From Piromyces finnis (taxonomy: Eukaryota; Neocallimastigomycota; Neocallimastigomycetes; Neocallimastigales; Neocallimastigaceae), in NCBI GenBank assembly GCA_002104945.1, contig MCFH01000184.1, positions 1 through 20,081 on the forward strand: a DNA stretch of 20,081 nt, in the 5' to 3' direction. Positions 1 through 10,600 of the stretch are shown piece by piece. The notes under the pieces are model-generated. The model ran no database searches, was not told the origin of the DNA, and worked only from the letters and a program-made list of their open reading frames with translations. The translations under genes were made by a program, and so were the position numbers. Positions within the stretch are counted from its first letter, which is position 1; each line of letters begins with the position of its first letter.

Positions 1-1
1 G

Positions 2-2283
2 GGTAATGCATTTTCAGTGAATATTGCAGAACAAACTACCAATAACGAGATGTATATTTATTGTATTTTATACAATTAAATTTTTTTTTCTATATTAATT
101 TTAATAATCTATTTTTCATTTAATATATTGATATTTTACGTTCTAATATTTTTATAATGCTTATTTCATTATTTTAGTAATGATGAAATAAAAGGAAAGG
201 TTTTAACTCAAGATGTAAATAGCAGAAATTTGATAAATATAAAAAAAGTAAACAATATGAAGAATGGAATGTATTGATAATTATTGTAATAATTATTATG
301 TCAATGGTCAAAAAAATATTGAAAAAGAATGTATAATGAAGTTAAAGATTATAAAAATGATGAAGTAAATAAAAAGAATTCTATTAATCCAGATTCTCTA
401 AAAAGTGAAAAGGTTAATGATTTATCAATATAATTAAAATTGATTCTAGTAATTCTGATAATAATTTACATGTATCCAATAATTGCAATCAAATTGGTAG
501 AAGTGCTTCCGGAGTTAATCAAGATAATTATTTATCATTATGTCGCCAATCTAGTAATTATAGTTCAACAATTGTTAATGATAATAGTAAATACTCCAGT
601 GCTACTACAGTTAATAGAAATAATAGCATTAATTGTATAATTCAAGTTATGTTGAAGAGATACTTAAAGATCATCATGAAGATATGAATACAAACTAATA
701 TTAATGATGTTTTAAGCAGTGGATTCATTAGTCATGAAGATTTATTAGATAATTTTTGATAATGGCACTTCTCCATTAACCAAATAACTACACTCTATAT
801 CTTATGACTCGAACGTAAACAAAGAATTGAAAAACTTTTCTAAAAATAATAATGAATTAAATAATAATAAAGATACTGATAATAATTTATATTAAATCAA
901 ATAAGCGAAAATAATGATGTATATCTCGATATTAAAAGATGACGAAAGTAGTTGTGGTAGTTCAAAGATTATTCATATAATTATGATGATGAATATGTAA
1001 ATAGGGAAACTACTTTTTAATAATAAAGATATTATACAAGATAATAATATTTGATTATGAATATAATCCGACTATTATGATATATGGAGTTTAAAGAAGA
1101 TAATAATATATTAAATGACAATTATTCTAATGATAGATATAATGATAATAATGCAGAAAATTATAATTATAATTCAAGTTATAAAAGTTCATATTCAGAT
1201 ACCTACAAATAAAAATAAATATAAAGGATTTCAAGAATTTAAAAGTACAGCTAATTCATCAAGTTACTTCTTAAATAAAACTGAAAAACAAAAACAGATT
1301 CTCAAATTATGCTTTTCCGAAATTGCTAAACAAATAAATAAAGAAAAAATTAAGGTATATAATAGTAAACCATTCTCGATTAGTTCACAAAATAGTACAG
1401 ATGATTGTTCTAGTATATTAAATTATGTACCATCGAAGCAAACATATATCCAAAAGATGCTGGCTATACAAATGAAAACTCTATGTCAACGTCAAAATTA
1501 AATTCTAAAGTATTTAATGATTCAGCAATATTCAGTGATAATAATTCAACATCAGTTCTTCAAATTACTCGATCAAACAGTGTCATAGTAACCAATGGTA
1601 TAAATATTAAAATTATTATTTATATATATATAATACTAATACGATTAATGAAAAATAATAAATCAATAATAATATTTATTTGTTTTTTTTTTAAAAAAAA
1701 AAAAAACTGTATTTTAAATTTTTTTATTAGAAAATGATTTTAATGGTAATAAAAAATAACAAATTTAATAAGAGAAAGTCAATATAATTTAAGAAACTTA
1801 AAAATCTTAAATTAAATGATAAGCCAAAAGATAATAAAATGGCTGTAAGATATAATTCATGTTCAAACACTTTTAATTGATAACACAATTACAACAGCTG
1901 ATATGGATGATACTATAAGATGGAAGTTGTAATAATAGTGAACTAATAAAAATAATAAATATCATATATTATTTTTTTATTTGATGAAGTAACTCATATA
2001 ATATGATCACAATTTTAATGAATAATAAATAGTGTAAACATTAGCGATATTATATAGAATAAGGGCAAACCATAAAAAAAATGTCAAATTAGTTACTAAT
2101 AAAATTTTTTCAGAAAAATAACCCATTGACAGTATGTAAATAATATTATAATTTTTATATATACCCTATGAATTGAATTTAACTTTTATATAAAATAGAT
2201 GCATCCTAGATTTTCTCCAAATCCACCAACTGAAAAGGAAAATATAAAGTTTTAAAAAGTTATTCATCAGCAGAATATTACTG
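2..2283 (+). CDS. Cyclin Y-like protein, left-arm copy, partial at both ends and frame-broken
   Basis: Exons read as 1-51, 178-1597, 1731-1922, 2033-2131 and 2199 to about 2283, with GT-AG introns. Position 1 is the G of the start codon, seen whole only in the other arm. About 500 residues of Asn/Ser-rich low-complexity sequence lead to RYNSCSTLLIDNTITTADM, then TIRCVTLAI, which I recognise as the conserved entry to the cyclin Y (CCNY) domain. Exon 5 begins MHPRFSPNPPTEKENI followed by a KFLKSLF-like stretch (one base lost), matching the start of the cyclin box. The gene then stops at the fold of the inverted repeat, so most of the cyclin box is missing. In animals cyclin Y tethers CDK14/CDK16-type kinases to membranes. 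Many indels interrupt the frame. A PHO80/Pcl-type cyclin is a less likely alternative. Confidence 0.72.
1682..1706 (+). repeat. T-run/A-run tract in cyclin intron 2 (left arm)
   Basis: A run of T followed directly by a run of A lies in the second intron of the left-arm cyclin copy. It could form a small hairpin. The right-arm counterpart at about 2741-2767 has different run lengths, as expected of homopolymer miscalling. Confidence 0.7.
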
Positions 2284-2345
2284 TTATAATATAAAGATAT
2301 ATATATATATTATAATTTATCATTCAAGGTATATATTTATTCTTG

Positions 2346-4459
2346 AAGAAAAATTTTAATTAGTAACTAATTTACATTTTTTTTATGGTTTGCCCTTATT
2401 CATATAAATATCGCTAATGTTACACTATTATTATTCATTAAAATTGTGATCATATATATGAGTTACTTCATCAAATAAAAAATAATATTGATATTTATTA
2501 TTTTATTAGTATCACTATTTACAACTTACCATCTTATAGTATCATCCATATCAGCTGTTGTAATTGTGTTATCAATTAAAAGTGTTGAACATGAATTATA
2601 TCTTACACCATTTTATTATCTTTTGGCTTATCATTTAATTTAAGATTCTTTAAGTTTCTTAAATTATATTGACTTTCTCTATAAATTTGTTATTTTTATT
2701 ACCATTAAAATCATTTTCTAATAAAATAAATTTAAAATACAGTTTTTTTTTTTTTTAAAAAAAAAAACAAATAAATATTATTATTGATTTATTATTTTCA
2801 TTAATCGCTATTAATTATATATACATAAATAATAATTTAATATTTATACCAGGTTACTATGACACTGTTTGATCGAGTAATTTGAAGAACTGATGTTGAA
2901 TTATTATCACTGAATATTGCTGAATCATTAAATACTTTAGAATTAATTTGACGTTGACATAGAGTTTTCATTTGTATTAGCCAGCATCTTTTGGATATAA
3001 TGTTTGCTTCGATGGTACATAATTTAATATACTAGAAACAATCATCTGTACTATTTGTGAACTAATCGAGAATGGTTTACTATTATATACCTTAATTTTT
3101 TCTTTATTTATTTGTTTAGCAATTTCAGGGAAAAGCATAATTTGGAATCTGTTTTTGTTTTTTCAGTTTTATTTAAGAAGTAATTGATGAATTAGCTGTA
3201 CTTTTAAATCTTGAAATCCTTTATATTTATTTTTTATTTGATAGGTATCTGAATATGAACTTTTATAACTTGAATTATAATTATAATTTTCTGCATTATT
3301 ATCATTATATCTATCATTAGAATAATTGTCATTTAATAATTATTATCTTCTTTAACACTCCATATATCATAATAAGTCGGATTATATTCATAATCAATAA
3401 ATATTATCTTGTATAATATCTTTATTATTAAAAAAGTAGTTTCCCATATTTACATATTCATCATCATAATTATATGATAATCTTTTGAACTACCACAACT
3501 ACTTTCGTCATCATTTTTAATATCGAGATATACATCATTATTTTCGCTTATTTGATTTAATAATAAATTATTATCATATCTTTATTATTATTTAATTCAT
3601 TATTATTTTTAGAAAAGTTTTTCAATTCTTTGTTTACGTTCGAGTCATAAGATATAGAAGTGTAGTTATTTGGGTTAATGGAAGAAGTGCCATTATCAAA
3701 ATTATCTAATAAATCTTCATGACTAATGAATCCACTGCTTAAAACATCATTAATATAGTTTGTATCATATCTTCATGATGATCTTTAAGTATCTCTTCAA
3801 CATAACTTGAATTATGACAATTAATGCTATTATTTCTATTAACTGTAGTAGCACTGGAGTATTTACTATTATCATTAACAATTGTTGAACTATAATTACT
3901 AGATTGGCGACATAATGATAAATAATTATCTTGATTAACTCCGGAAGCACTTCTACCAATTTGATTGCAATTATTGGATACATGTAAATTATTATCAGAA
4001 TTACTAGAATCAATTTTAATTATATTGATATAATCATTAACCTTTTCACTTTTTAGAGAATCTGGATTAATAGAATTCTCATTTTTATTTACTTCATCAT
4101 TTTTATAATCTTTAACTTCATTTATACATTCTTTTCAATATTTTTTTGACCATTGACATAATAATTATTACAATAATTATCAATACATTCCATTTCTTCA
4201 TAGTTGTTACTTTTTTTTATATTTATCAAATTTCTGCTATTATCATCTTGAGTTAAAACCTTTCCTTTTATTTCATCATTACTAAAATAATGAAATAAGC
4301 ATTATAAAAATATTAGAACGTAAAATATCAATATATTAAATGAAAAATAGATTATTAAAATTAATATAGAAAAAAAAATTTAATTGTATAAAATACAATA
4401 AATATACATCTCGTTATTGGTAGTTTGTTCTGCAATATTCACTGAAATGCATTACCCAT
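2346..4459 (-). CDS. Cyclin Y-like protein, right-arm copy with the start codon, truncated at the fold
   Basis: The start is ATG at 4459-4457. Exons read as 4459-4408, 4281-2850, 2717-2530 and 2424 to about 2346. The protein begins MGNAFSVNIAEQ: Gly2 with Ser6 fits an N-myristoylation signal, and animal cyclin Y also starts MGN and is myristoylated. The roughly 530-residue N-terminal region is rich in Asn, Ser, Asp and Tyr and far longer than in animal cyclin Y. Near the end come RYNSCSTLLIDNTITT and, across an intron, TIRCVTLAIFI, the cyclin Y signature just before the cyclin box. The box itself is absent because the sequence folds back into the other arm. Ubc13 lies upstream on the same strand, about 0.9 kb away. 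Indels break the frame in places where the left arm is intact, and vice versa. Confidence 0.75.
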
Positions 4460-4849
4460 AATTATTAATATTATTACATATAAATTTTGTAAATAATTTA
4501 GAAAAAAAATTATTTTAAAAAAAATTTTTTTCTCAATTACAGAAAAAGAAAAATTTTAAAAGAATAACTTTTTTTATAATTTATTATATGATTTTAAGAT
4601 ATTACATAAATTGAGATAAAAATAAAAATAGAATTGAAAATTTTAATAATTTTTCTAGGTAAGAAAAAACTTTATATTCAATAATAATCATATAGTATAA
4701 TAGTAATACCAATATATAACAACACTTATAATGTTAATTCTATCAATATTACAACTACTACCATTAATTATTAGTAATAATAATAATATTATTATTATTG
4801 TTGTTATAAATAAGTCGTTAAAAATATTAAAATATTGTTATAGAAATAA

Positions 4850-4883
<34 letters not shown>

Positions 4884-5353
4884 TAATAATAATAATAATA
4901 ATAATAAAAATATATATCCTATAATTAAAAGATAATTTCTAATTAGAATTAATTTTTTTAAAGATTTTAAAACATTTTATATTTAGTAATAACTATTATT
5001 ATAATTAGATATTTAATTTTTTTATAAACATTTTAAATTACATTTTCAAAAAAATATTAATAATAAAGTTTATATATTTAATTTTATTACAAAATAATAA
5101 AGAAAAAGAATAGTAAAAAACATACTTAATTTCAATTTCTTATTATTATTTCAATTAGTTTCATTTTTATTTTATTCTAGAATTATTTTAACTTTATTAT
5201 TTCGCTTATAATTACATGAATAAAAATATTTTCATTACAAGAAATTATTTGTTACTATGGATATTATTATTTATTATATTTTTTTAGTTAAATATGTTTT
5301 TTCCTATTTTTTTTTATTTTTGGATATTTTTATTTATAACGAATTTAGTTTAT
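4460..5353. other. Intergenic region between cyclin Y start and Ubc13 stop
   Basis: No exon with conserved protein similarity was found on either strand. The region is extremely A+T-rich and contains AAT microsatellites. It should hold the promoter and 5' leader of the cyclin gene and the 3' end of Ubc13, but no specific element could be recognised. Confidence 0.6.
4850..4906. repeat. (AAT)n microsatellite
   Basis: A nearly uninterrupted AAT trinucleotide run of about 19 units, with one added A in the middle. A short inverted AAT/ATT block lies just upstream at about 4770-4799. Confidence 0.9.
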
Positions 5354-6295
5354 TTATTTTGCATATTTTTGAGTCCATTCCTTAGCTTCATATATATATA
5401 ATAAAATTACCATTAATATGAATTATTTTAGTGATATATAATAAAATCTTTTAATAATATAATCATTACCAGTAGCAATAGCTTGTTCTTTATTTGTTTT
5501 CCATTCTTGAGCAACATCATTAGCAAGTGGATCATCTGGGTTTGGATCTAATTTTACAATAAATAAATAATCATATTATAATAATTATTATTATTAAAAT
5601 AAAATCGATTTAACTTATTAAATTTTTGTTGAAATATTAAAATATTTACCTGATAATAAAACTTGAATTGATAATAAAACAGTACGGATTTGATGAGCTG
5701 GAGACCACTTATCTATTTATTTTTATTTTTTATTTTATATATAATATATTATGTATATATTCAACCATTAATTATTTTTTTTTTTTTGTTTAAGTTATTG
5801 AATAATTACCTTTAAGAATATCAAGGCATATTCTACCTAATATCAATATTTGGATGATAAATTTTAGTTAAAAATCTAACTTTTGGTGGGACATTGGATA
5901 TTCTTCTGGGAGGAAAAGTTCAAGCTTAAATTTACCACCTTAAAATATAAATTGTAAATGATTATTTTCATATACCATAAATACATTTTTAGAATTTTTT
6001 TTTTTTTAATTCATGTAATACCTTCGTATGGAGATGAATCTGGTCCAGAAATTTCTACATCAAAGTAACGTAAATTATCTTCGTGAGGAACAGCTGAAAT
6101 TCCTGGAGTTGGTTCAGCCATTAATCCTTTCAGTTTCCTAATAATAAAATTGATATACAAATAATAATTATATAATATTTAATGATCTATTAATACATAT
6201 TCTAATTAAATTGCTTTTTAGAAACAGAGATTTAAAAATATAAATTAAAATAAAAATATTTGAATTACCTTTATAATTCTCTTTGGTAAAGCCAT
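5354..6295 (-). CDS. ubc13: Ubiquitin-conjugating enzyme E2 Ubc13 (UBE2N family)
   Basis: This E2 works with a Mms2/Uev partner to build Lys63-linked ubiquitin chains in DNA-damage tolerance and signalling. Six exons: 6295-6269, 6137-6022, 5938-5810, 5712-5650, 5547-5470 and 5385-5354, ending in TAA. The protein starts [14 protein letters not shown] and continues through [25 protein letters not shown], the HPN motif in [14 protein letters not shown] with the catalytic Cys, [15 protein letters not shown] and [13 protein letters not shown]. Corrected length is about 148 residues, the normal size. Three small indels break the frame as read: an extra base near 6126, one missing near 5889 and two missing near 5841. 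The start is fixed by the conserved N-terminus. The start and the PGISAVP block look fungal to me. It diverges from PLAA across a 1.35 kb intergenic region. Confidence 0.95.
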
Positions 6296-7307
6296 TTTTT
6301 AATTACTAGAATAAAATATATTTATTTATACATATAATTAAATTTAGTTCATTTATTTTATTACTTCTTATAAGAATTATTTTTACATTTATTTAATATT
6401 GCTTTTAATTAATATATTTTTTATTGTTATTATCTTTATCATTACTACTATTATCATTATCTATTTATTGCAGAGAGTAAATGTTTGTATATGAACAATA
6501 ATTTTAATTAATAATATTTTTTTTTTTTTTTGATATATTTATTATAATTTTTTTATAGCTTTATAAAATTATACTTTAAAATTTTGAAATTAACTTAATA
6601 TTATATACATTGATTATTACTCTTGACGATGTTAAAAGGTCAAATATGGTATTTTGATTTAGTAAACAAATTTAGTAAAAACTTGTTTAATTCTTGATAA
6701 CATTTTTATATAATAACATTGAACGATCTCTTTCTTCCGTTTTATATTATATTAGGTTTAATATTTTTGAAGATCAAGTATTTTATTGATTTTACAGTAT
6801 ATATACATATTTCATGTAATTTCTACGAATTTATTATATAATTACTTTTCAATAGTACACTTTGGAATATAATATATTTATTTAATACTCTTTAAATATT
6901 ATAAATTATCTTTTCCAATTTTTAAAATTTTAAATTAATTGTAGTTTTCTTCCATATTTTTATCTTCATGTTTACTTTATTAAATAATTATGATATATAT
7001 CCTTTTTTTTAAAAAAAAAAAAAAAAACTTTACTAAAATTTATATTAGGCTTACATTTTATAATTAAACTAAACCAATTAATAATTTTTAAATTAGTTTA
7101 TTTAAAAATTAAATTTTTTTTTTTTTAAAAAAAAAAAAGAAAGTATAGGAAAAAATTAAACACTTTATATATTTTAATTATTTATTAAAGTATTTTATTA
7201 ATTTATAATATATTATTTAATATATAATCTATTTTAAAAATATATTCTAATTTAAAAAAATATTTTTTTAATAACTTGTTATTATTTTTCTTTTTTTTAA
7301 AAAAATC

Positions 7308-7321
7308 GTTACTATGGCAAT
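7308..7321 (+). promoter_or_regulatory. Candidate RFX X-box upstream of PLAA
   Basis: GTTACTATGGCAAT matches the RFX-family X-box consensus GTHNYYATRRNAAC at 13 of 14 positions; only the last base differs. It lies about 330 bases upstream of the PLAA start and about 1 kb upstream of Ubc13. In yeasts Crt1/Rfx1 binds such sites to control DNA-damage genes, and in ciliated organisms RFX controls ciliary genes. Function here is inference. Confidence 0.35.
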
Positions 7322-7441
7322 ATTTCTAATAGTAATTATATACACCTAATACTTATTTTATAAATGTAACACAAGTTTAATATATTTTTTTTATTTTAAA
7401 AATTAATTAAATAATAGATATTTATTTTAATTTTATATATA

Positions 7442-7447
7442 CACGTG
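7442..7447. promoter_or_regulatory. Candidate E-box CACGTG upstream of PLAA
   Basis: The palindrome CACGTG, the core site for bHLH factors such as Cbf1, Pho4 and USF, sits 200 bases upstream of the PLAA start in otherwise almost pure A/T. Six bases can arise by chance, so this is only a candidate. Confidence 0.25.
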
Positions 7448-7646
7448 ATATTAATAAAAATAAATCTAAACGATTCACTTTTGTATTTATTTGTATCTTT
7501 CTTTTATATAATTTTTAAATTTAATGTGTTTAAATGTTTTAGATAATTGTTAATTTTTTGGATTTATCAAATATTTTATCTCTAAAAAATAGAAAATAAT
7601 AACATAGTATATTTATATATTTTTGAAGATCACAAATATTACTAAT

Positions 7647-10600
7647 ATGGAAAGTTACAAACTCTCAGCCAATTGATGGGTCATAATCTTGATGTATGAA
7701 ATTATTATTGTTTATTATTTAAATATATATTTATATTTAAATATAAATATTTATTTTTAAATTAAATATCATTTATCAGTATTAAATTAATTAATTAATA
7801 GTATATGTCAATTGTAAAAAATATAGTAAAATGAAATTTAGTAATTTCATTCTAATTCTTATAATATTTAATATATTTACATTTAATATAAAAATTCTCT
7901 GAAAAATTATTTGTAATATTATTATTTAAGGTACGCGGTATTGATTATGATCAAAATAATAATATAGTTTCAGCTTCAAGAGATAGTACTGTTATTTCTT
8001 GGAAAAAAAATATTGATAATACATACGAACCGGAATTTAATTATGCTTTTCACAAAGGTTATGTCATTTGTCTTTATTATCTTAAACCAAATTCTCAATA
8101 TCCTAAAGGTTATTCATTATTATTATTATTATTGTTATTGTTATTATTATTATTATAACAATTAAATTTAATTATGAAGTTGTATAAAATTTAATAATAT
8201 TAAATGACTAATTGTAAAATCCCATCCTATATATTATATAAATTTTTTTTTATATTCATAAATCACACTTTTAATAGGTTTAATCTTAAGTGGCGGTGTT
8301 GATAAAACTATAAATGTTTTTGAACCAGAATCTACAGAACCTTTATATATTCTAATTGGTCATGATAATACAGTTTCTTCAATTTCAAGTACACCAGATG
8401 GTTCTATTATATCTGGTTCATGGGATAAGTAAATATTTTAATTAAATATATTTGAATATTTGAATAATAATTTTTTAAAAAATTGGTAATAATTATTATA
8501 ATTATTATATCATAAACAAAAGTACTGCTAAAATATGGAAAAATTGGAATTGTCAATATACTTTAAAGGGTCATACTCTAGCTATTTGGGCTGTTTAGGG
8601 TTATCTGATAACAAAGTTTTAACAGGTAATTAAAATATAAGATTATTATAAATATCTTTTTCATTTAAATAGCATTTAATTAAAATTAAATATATAGCAT
8701 CTGCTGATAAATCAATAAAACTATGGGAAAATGATAAATGTCTCCATACCTTTGTGGGTCATGCTGATTGTGTTAGAGGTCTTGCAAGCATATCAGATAA
8801 TAAATTTGTTTCATGCTCTAATGATGGGTATTTTTTAATATATTAAAAATAAAGATATAATTATAATTTTTTATTTTAATTTAAATGCTTATTAAAATAA
8901 ACATATATATTTATATATTTATAAATTATATAGTTCATTAAGAATTTGGGATATAAATGGTGATTGTTTAAATGAATTATACAGCCATACTGCTTTTGTA
9001 TATTGTGTTAAATATAATGCTATTACTGATGAAATCATTCTTGTGGTGAAGATAGAACTATTAAAATTTGGAAAGGTTTCATTATTGTTGTATTATTTGA
9101 ATTTAAAAGTTATTTATATAATTAAATTAATTTCAAAATAATAATTTTTAAAATTTTTCCCATTTTTTATTATAAGATAATGAATGTAAACAAACTATAA
9201 GTCATCCTGCAGTTTCTGTTTGGTGTGTTCAAGTTTTACAAAATGGTGATATAGTTAGTGGTGCTAGTGATAATGTTATAAGAGTGTTTACAAGAAGTAC
9301 TGAAAGGTTAGCAAGCGATGAGTTAATTAAAGTGGGTACTTTTTATTATTGATTATTTTTAAACATATAAACAATTTTTAATTTCGTTATTTATATAATT
9401 GTAAAATAGCAATTTGAAGATTCAGTTTCGAACTTTGCTGTAGCATCGTATATATTTTATATGAAATGAATATGTATATAAAAAATATATTCTTTTAAAT
9501 TAATCAATTTTATATTTTTTTAAAATTAGTGATGGATCAAATATTGACAAGAATGAAATTAAAGATAAAAGTTTTCTTGATACTCCTGGTAAAAAGGATG
9601 GTCAAGTTGCAATGATTAAGAATGGAAAAGATGTCGAAGCATATCAAGTTTGTATATAATTAACATTTTAATAATAAAATTCATCATCTAATAAATCAAA
9701 ATATATATTTTTTAGTGGAGTAATACTGATCAAAAATGGATTAAAGTTGGTGTTGTTGTTTCAACATCATCAAATAAGACATTATTCGAAGGAAAAGAAT
9801 ATGATTATGTTTTTGATATTGATATTGGTGATGGAAGTATTTTACGTCTTCCATATAACGCTACTGGTAAATCAATTAACTTATAATCAAAAAAAAAAAT
9901 AAAACGATATAAAAGAGAATATAAAGAGTATCTAATTTTAAATTTAAATATATAATATATATTATTTTTATTACTAAAATATTAAAGAAAATCCATATCA
10001 AGCTGCACAAGAATTTATCTGGAAACATGAATTATCGCAAGATTTTCTTGATCAAATTGCAATGTTTATAATTAATAACTCAAAACCAGTAGTTTTAGAT
10101 CAAAATACAACAAAATCAACAGCTGCAACACCATTCACATGTAAATTAAATTATTATTATGTTAACCATTTTAATTAATACTTAATAATATTTTTTTCAT
10201 TTGTAGCATCAAGATATGTACCTGGTGGTGATAATAACAGTTAGTATATATAAATTAATATTTTAATTTTATTTTAACACTCTTGATATTAATATTTTAT
10301 AATTGTTATTTTTTTTAATATTAAATATCTAAAGATAATATAAGCAATTCTACAGCTGCAACACCATTTACATGTAATTTAACATATAATTTAGTAATGA
10401 TTGTATTTTTTTTAATTTATTTATTTATATTATTTATTCAAATTTAAAAGCTTCAAGATACGTCCCTGGTGGAAATGGTATAAATAAACTAAATTTATAC
10501 AAAAATTTCTGAAATATTATTAATTTTTTTTTTTTAAAAAATTATATTTCTGTTAAATTTTTTTAAAATAAAGTTCAAGTTAATACTGTAAGTTGTATAT

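Larger units (their letters stand above)
1..4457. repeat. Large imperfect inverted repeat (palindrome) with about 2.1 kb arms
   Basis: The first bases GGGTAATGCATTTT are mirrored as their reverse complement ending exactly at 4457, and the match continues inward with frequent one-base indels. The clear arms are 1 to about 2117 and about 2346 to 4457. Between them similarity fades: roughly 2118-2172 still resembles the complement of 2285-2345, and about 110 bases (2173-2284) are unpaired. Differences between the arms are mostly homopolymer-length changes and single-base losses, in introns and exons alike. Each arm repairs frame breaks in the other, which looks like two noisy readings of one molecule. 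The outer edge of the left arm coincides with the window start, so it may extend further or be a contig end. A true genomic palindrome cannot be excluded from sequence alone. Confidence 0.96.
6296..7646. other. Divergent intergenic/promoter region between Ubc13 and PLAA
   Basis: This 1.35 kb interval separates two divergently transcribed genes and should contain both promoters. No coding exon was recognised. It holds several T-run/A-run tracts (about 7003-7027, 7118-7138 and 7283-7305) and two GC-containing motifs that stand out from the background, annotated separately. Most of the rest is featureless A/T. Confidence 0.6.

Noticed and set aside
440-640. Hydrophobic 66-residue open frame, mirrored at 3765-4013
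   Set aside because: It is a shadow frame of the Asn/Ser-rich cyclin exon. The other frame reads SSNSDNNLHVSNN and continues in both arms; the mirror copy exists only because of the inverted repeat.
1483-1737. Open frame of 84 residues as a separate gene
   Set aside because: Its first part is the cyclin exon 2 frame and the rest runs into intron 2 and its homopolymers, so it is not an independent gene.
1-4457. Palindrome as an rDNA palindrome or a transposon with terminal inverted repeats
   Set aside because: The arms carry a cyclin gene, not rRNA or transposase, and almost the entire element is arm rather than short terminal repeats.
6623-6643. Inverted TTGAC...GTCAA motif as an operator or factor site
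   Set aside because: The half-sites are only five bases and matches of this size occur by chance; nothing else supports it.
8580-8625. In-frame stop in a WD40 blade of PLAA as a sign of a pseudogene
   Set aside because: Restoring one T in the run before TAGGG gives the expected conserved frame, and the many other indels in the window have the same character.
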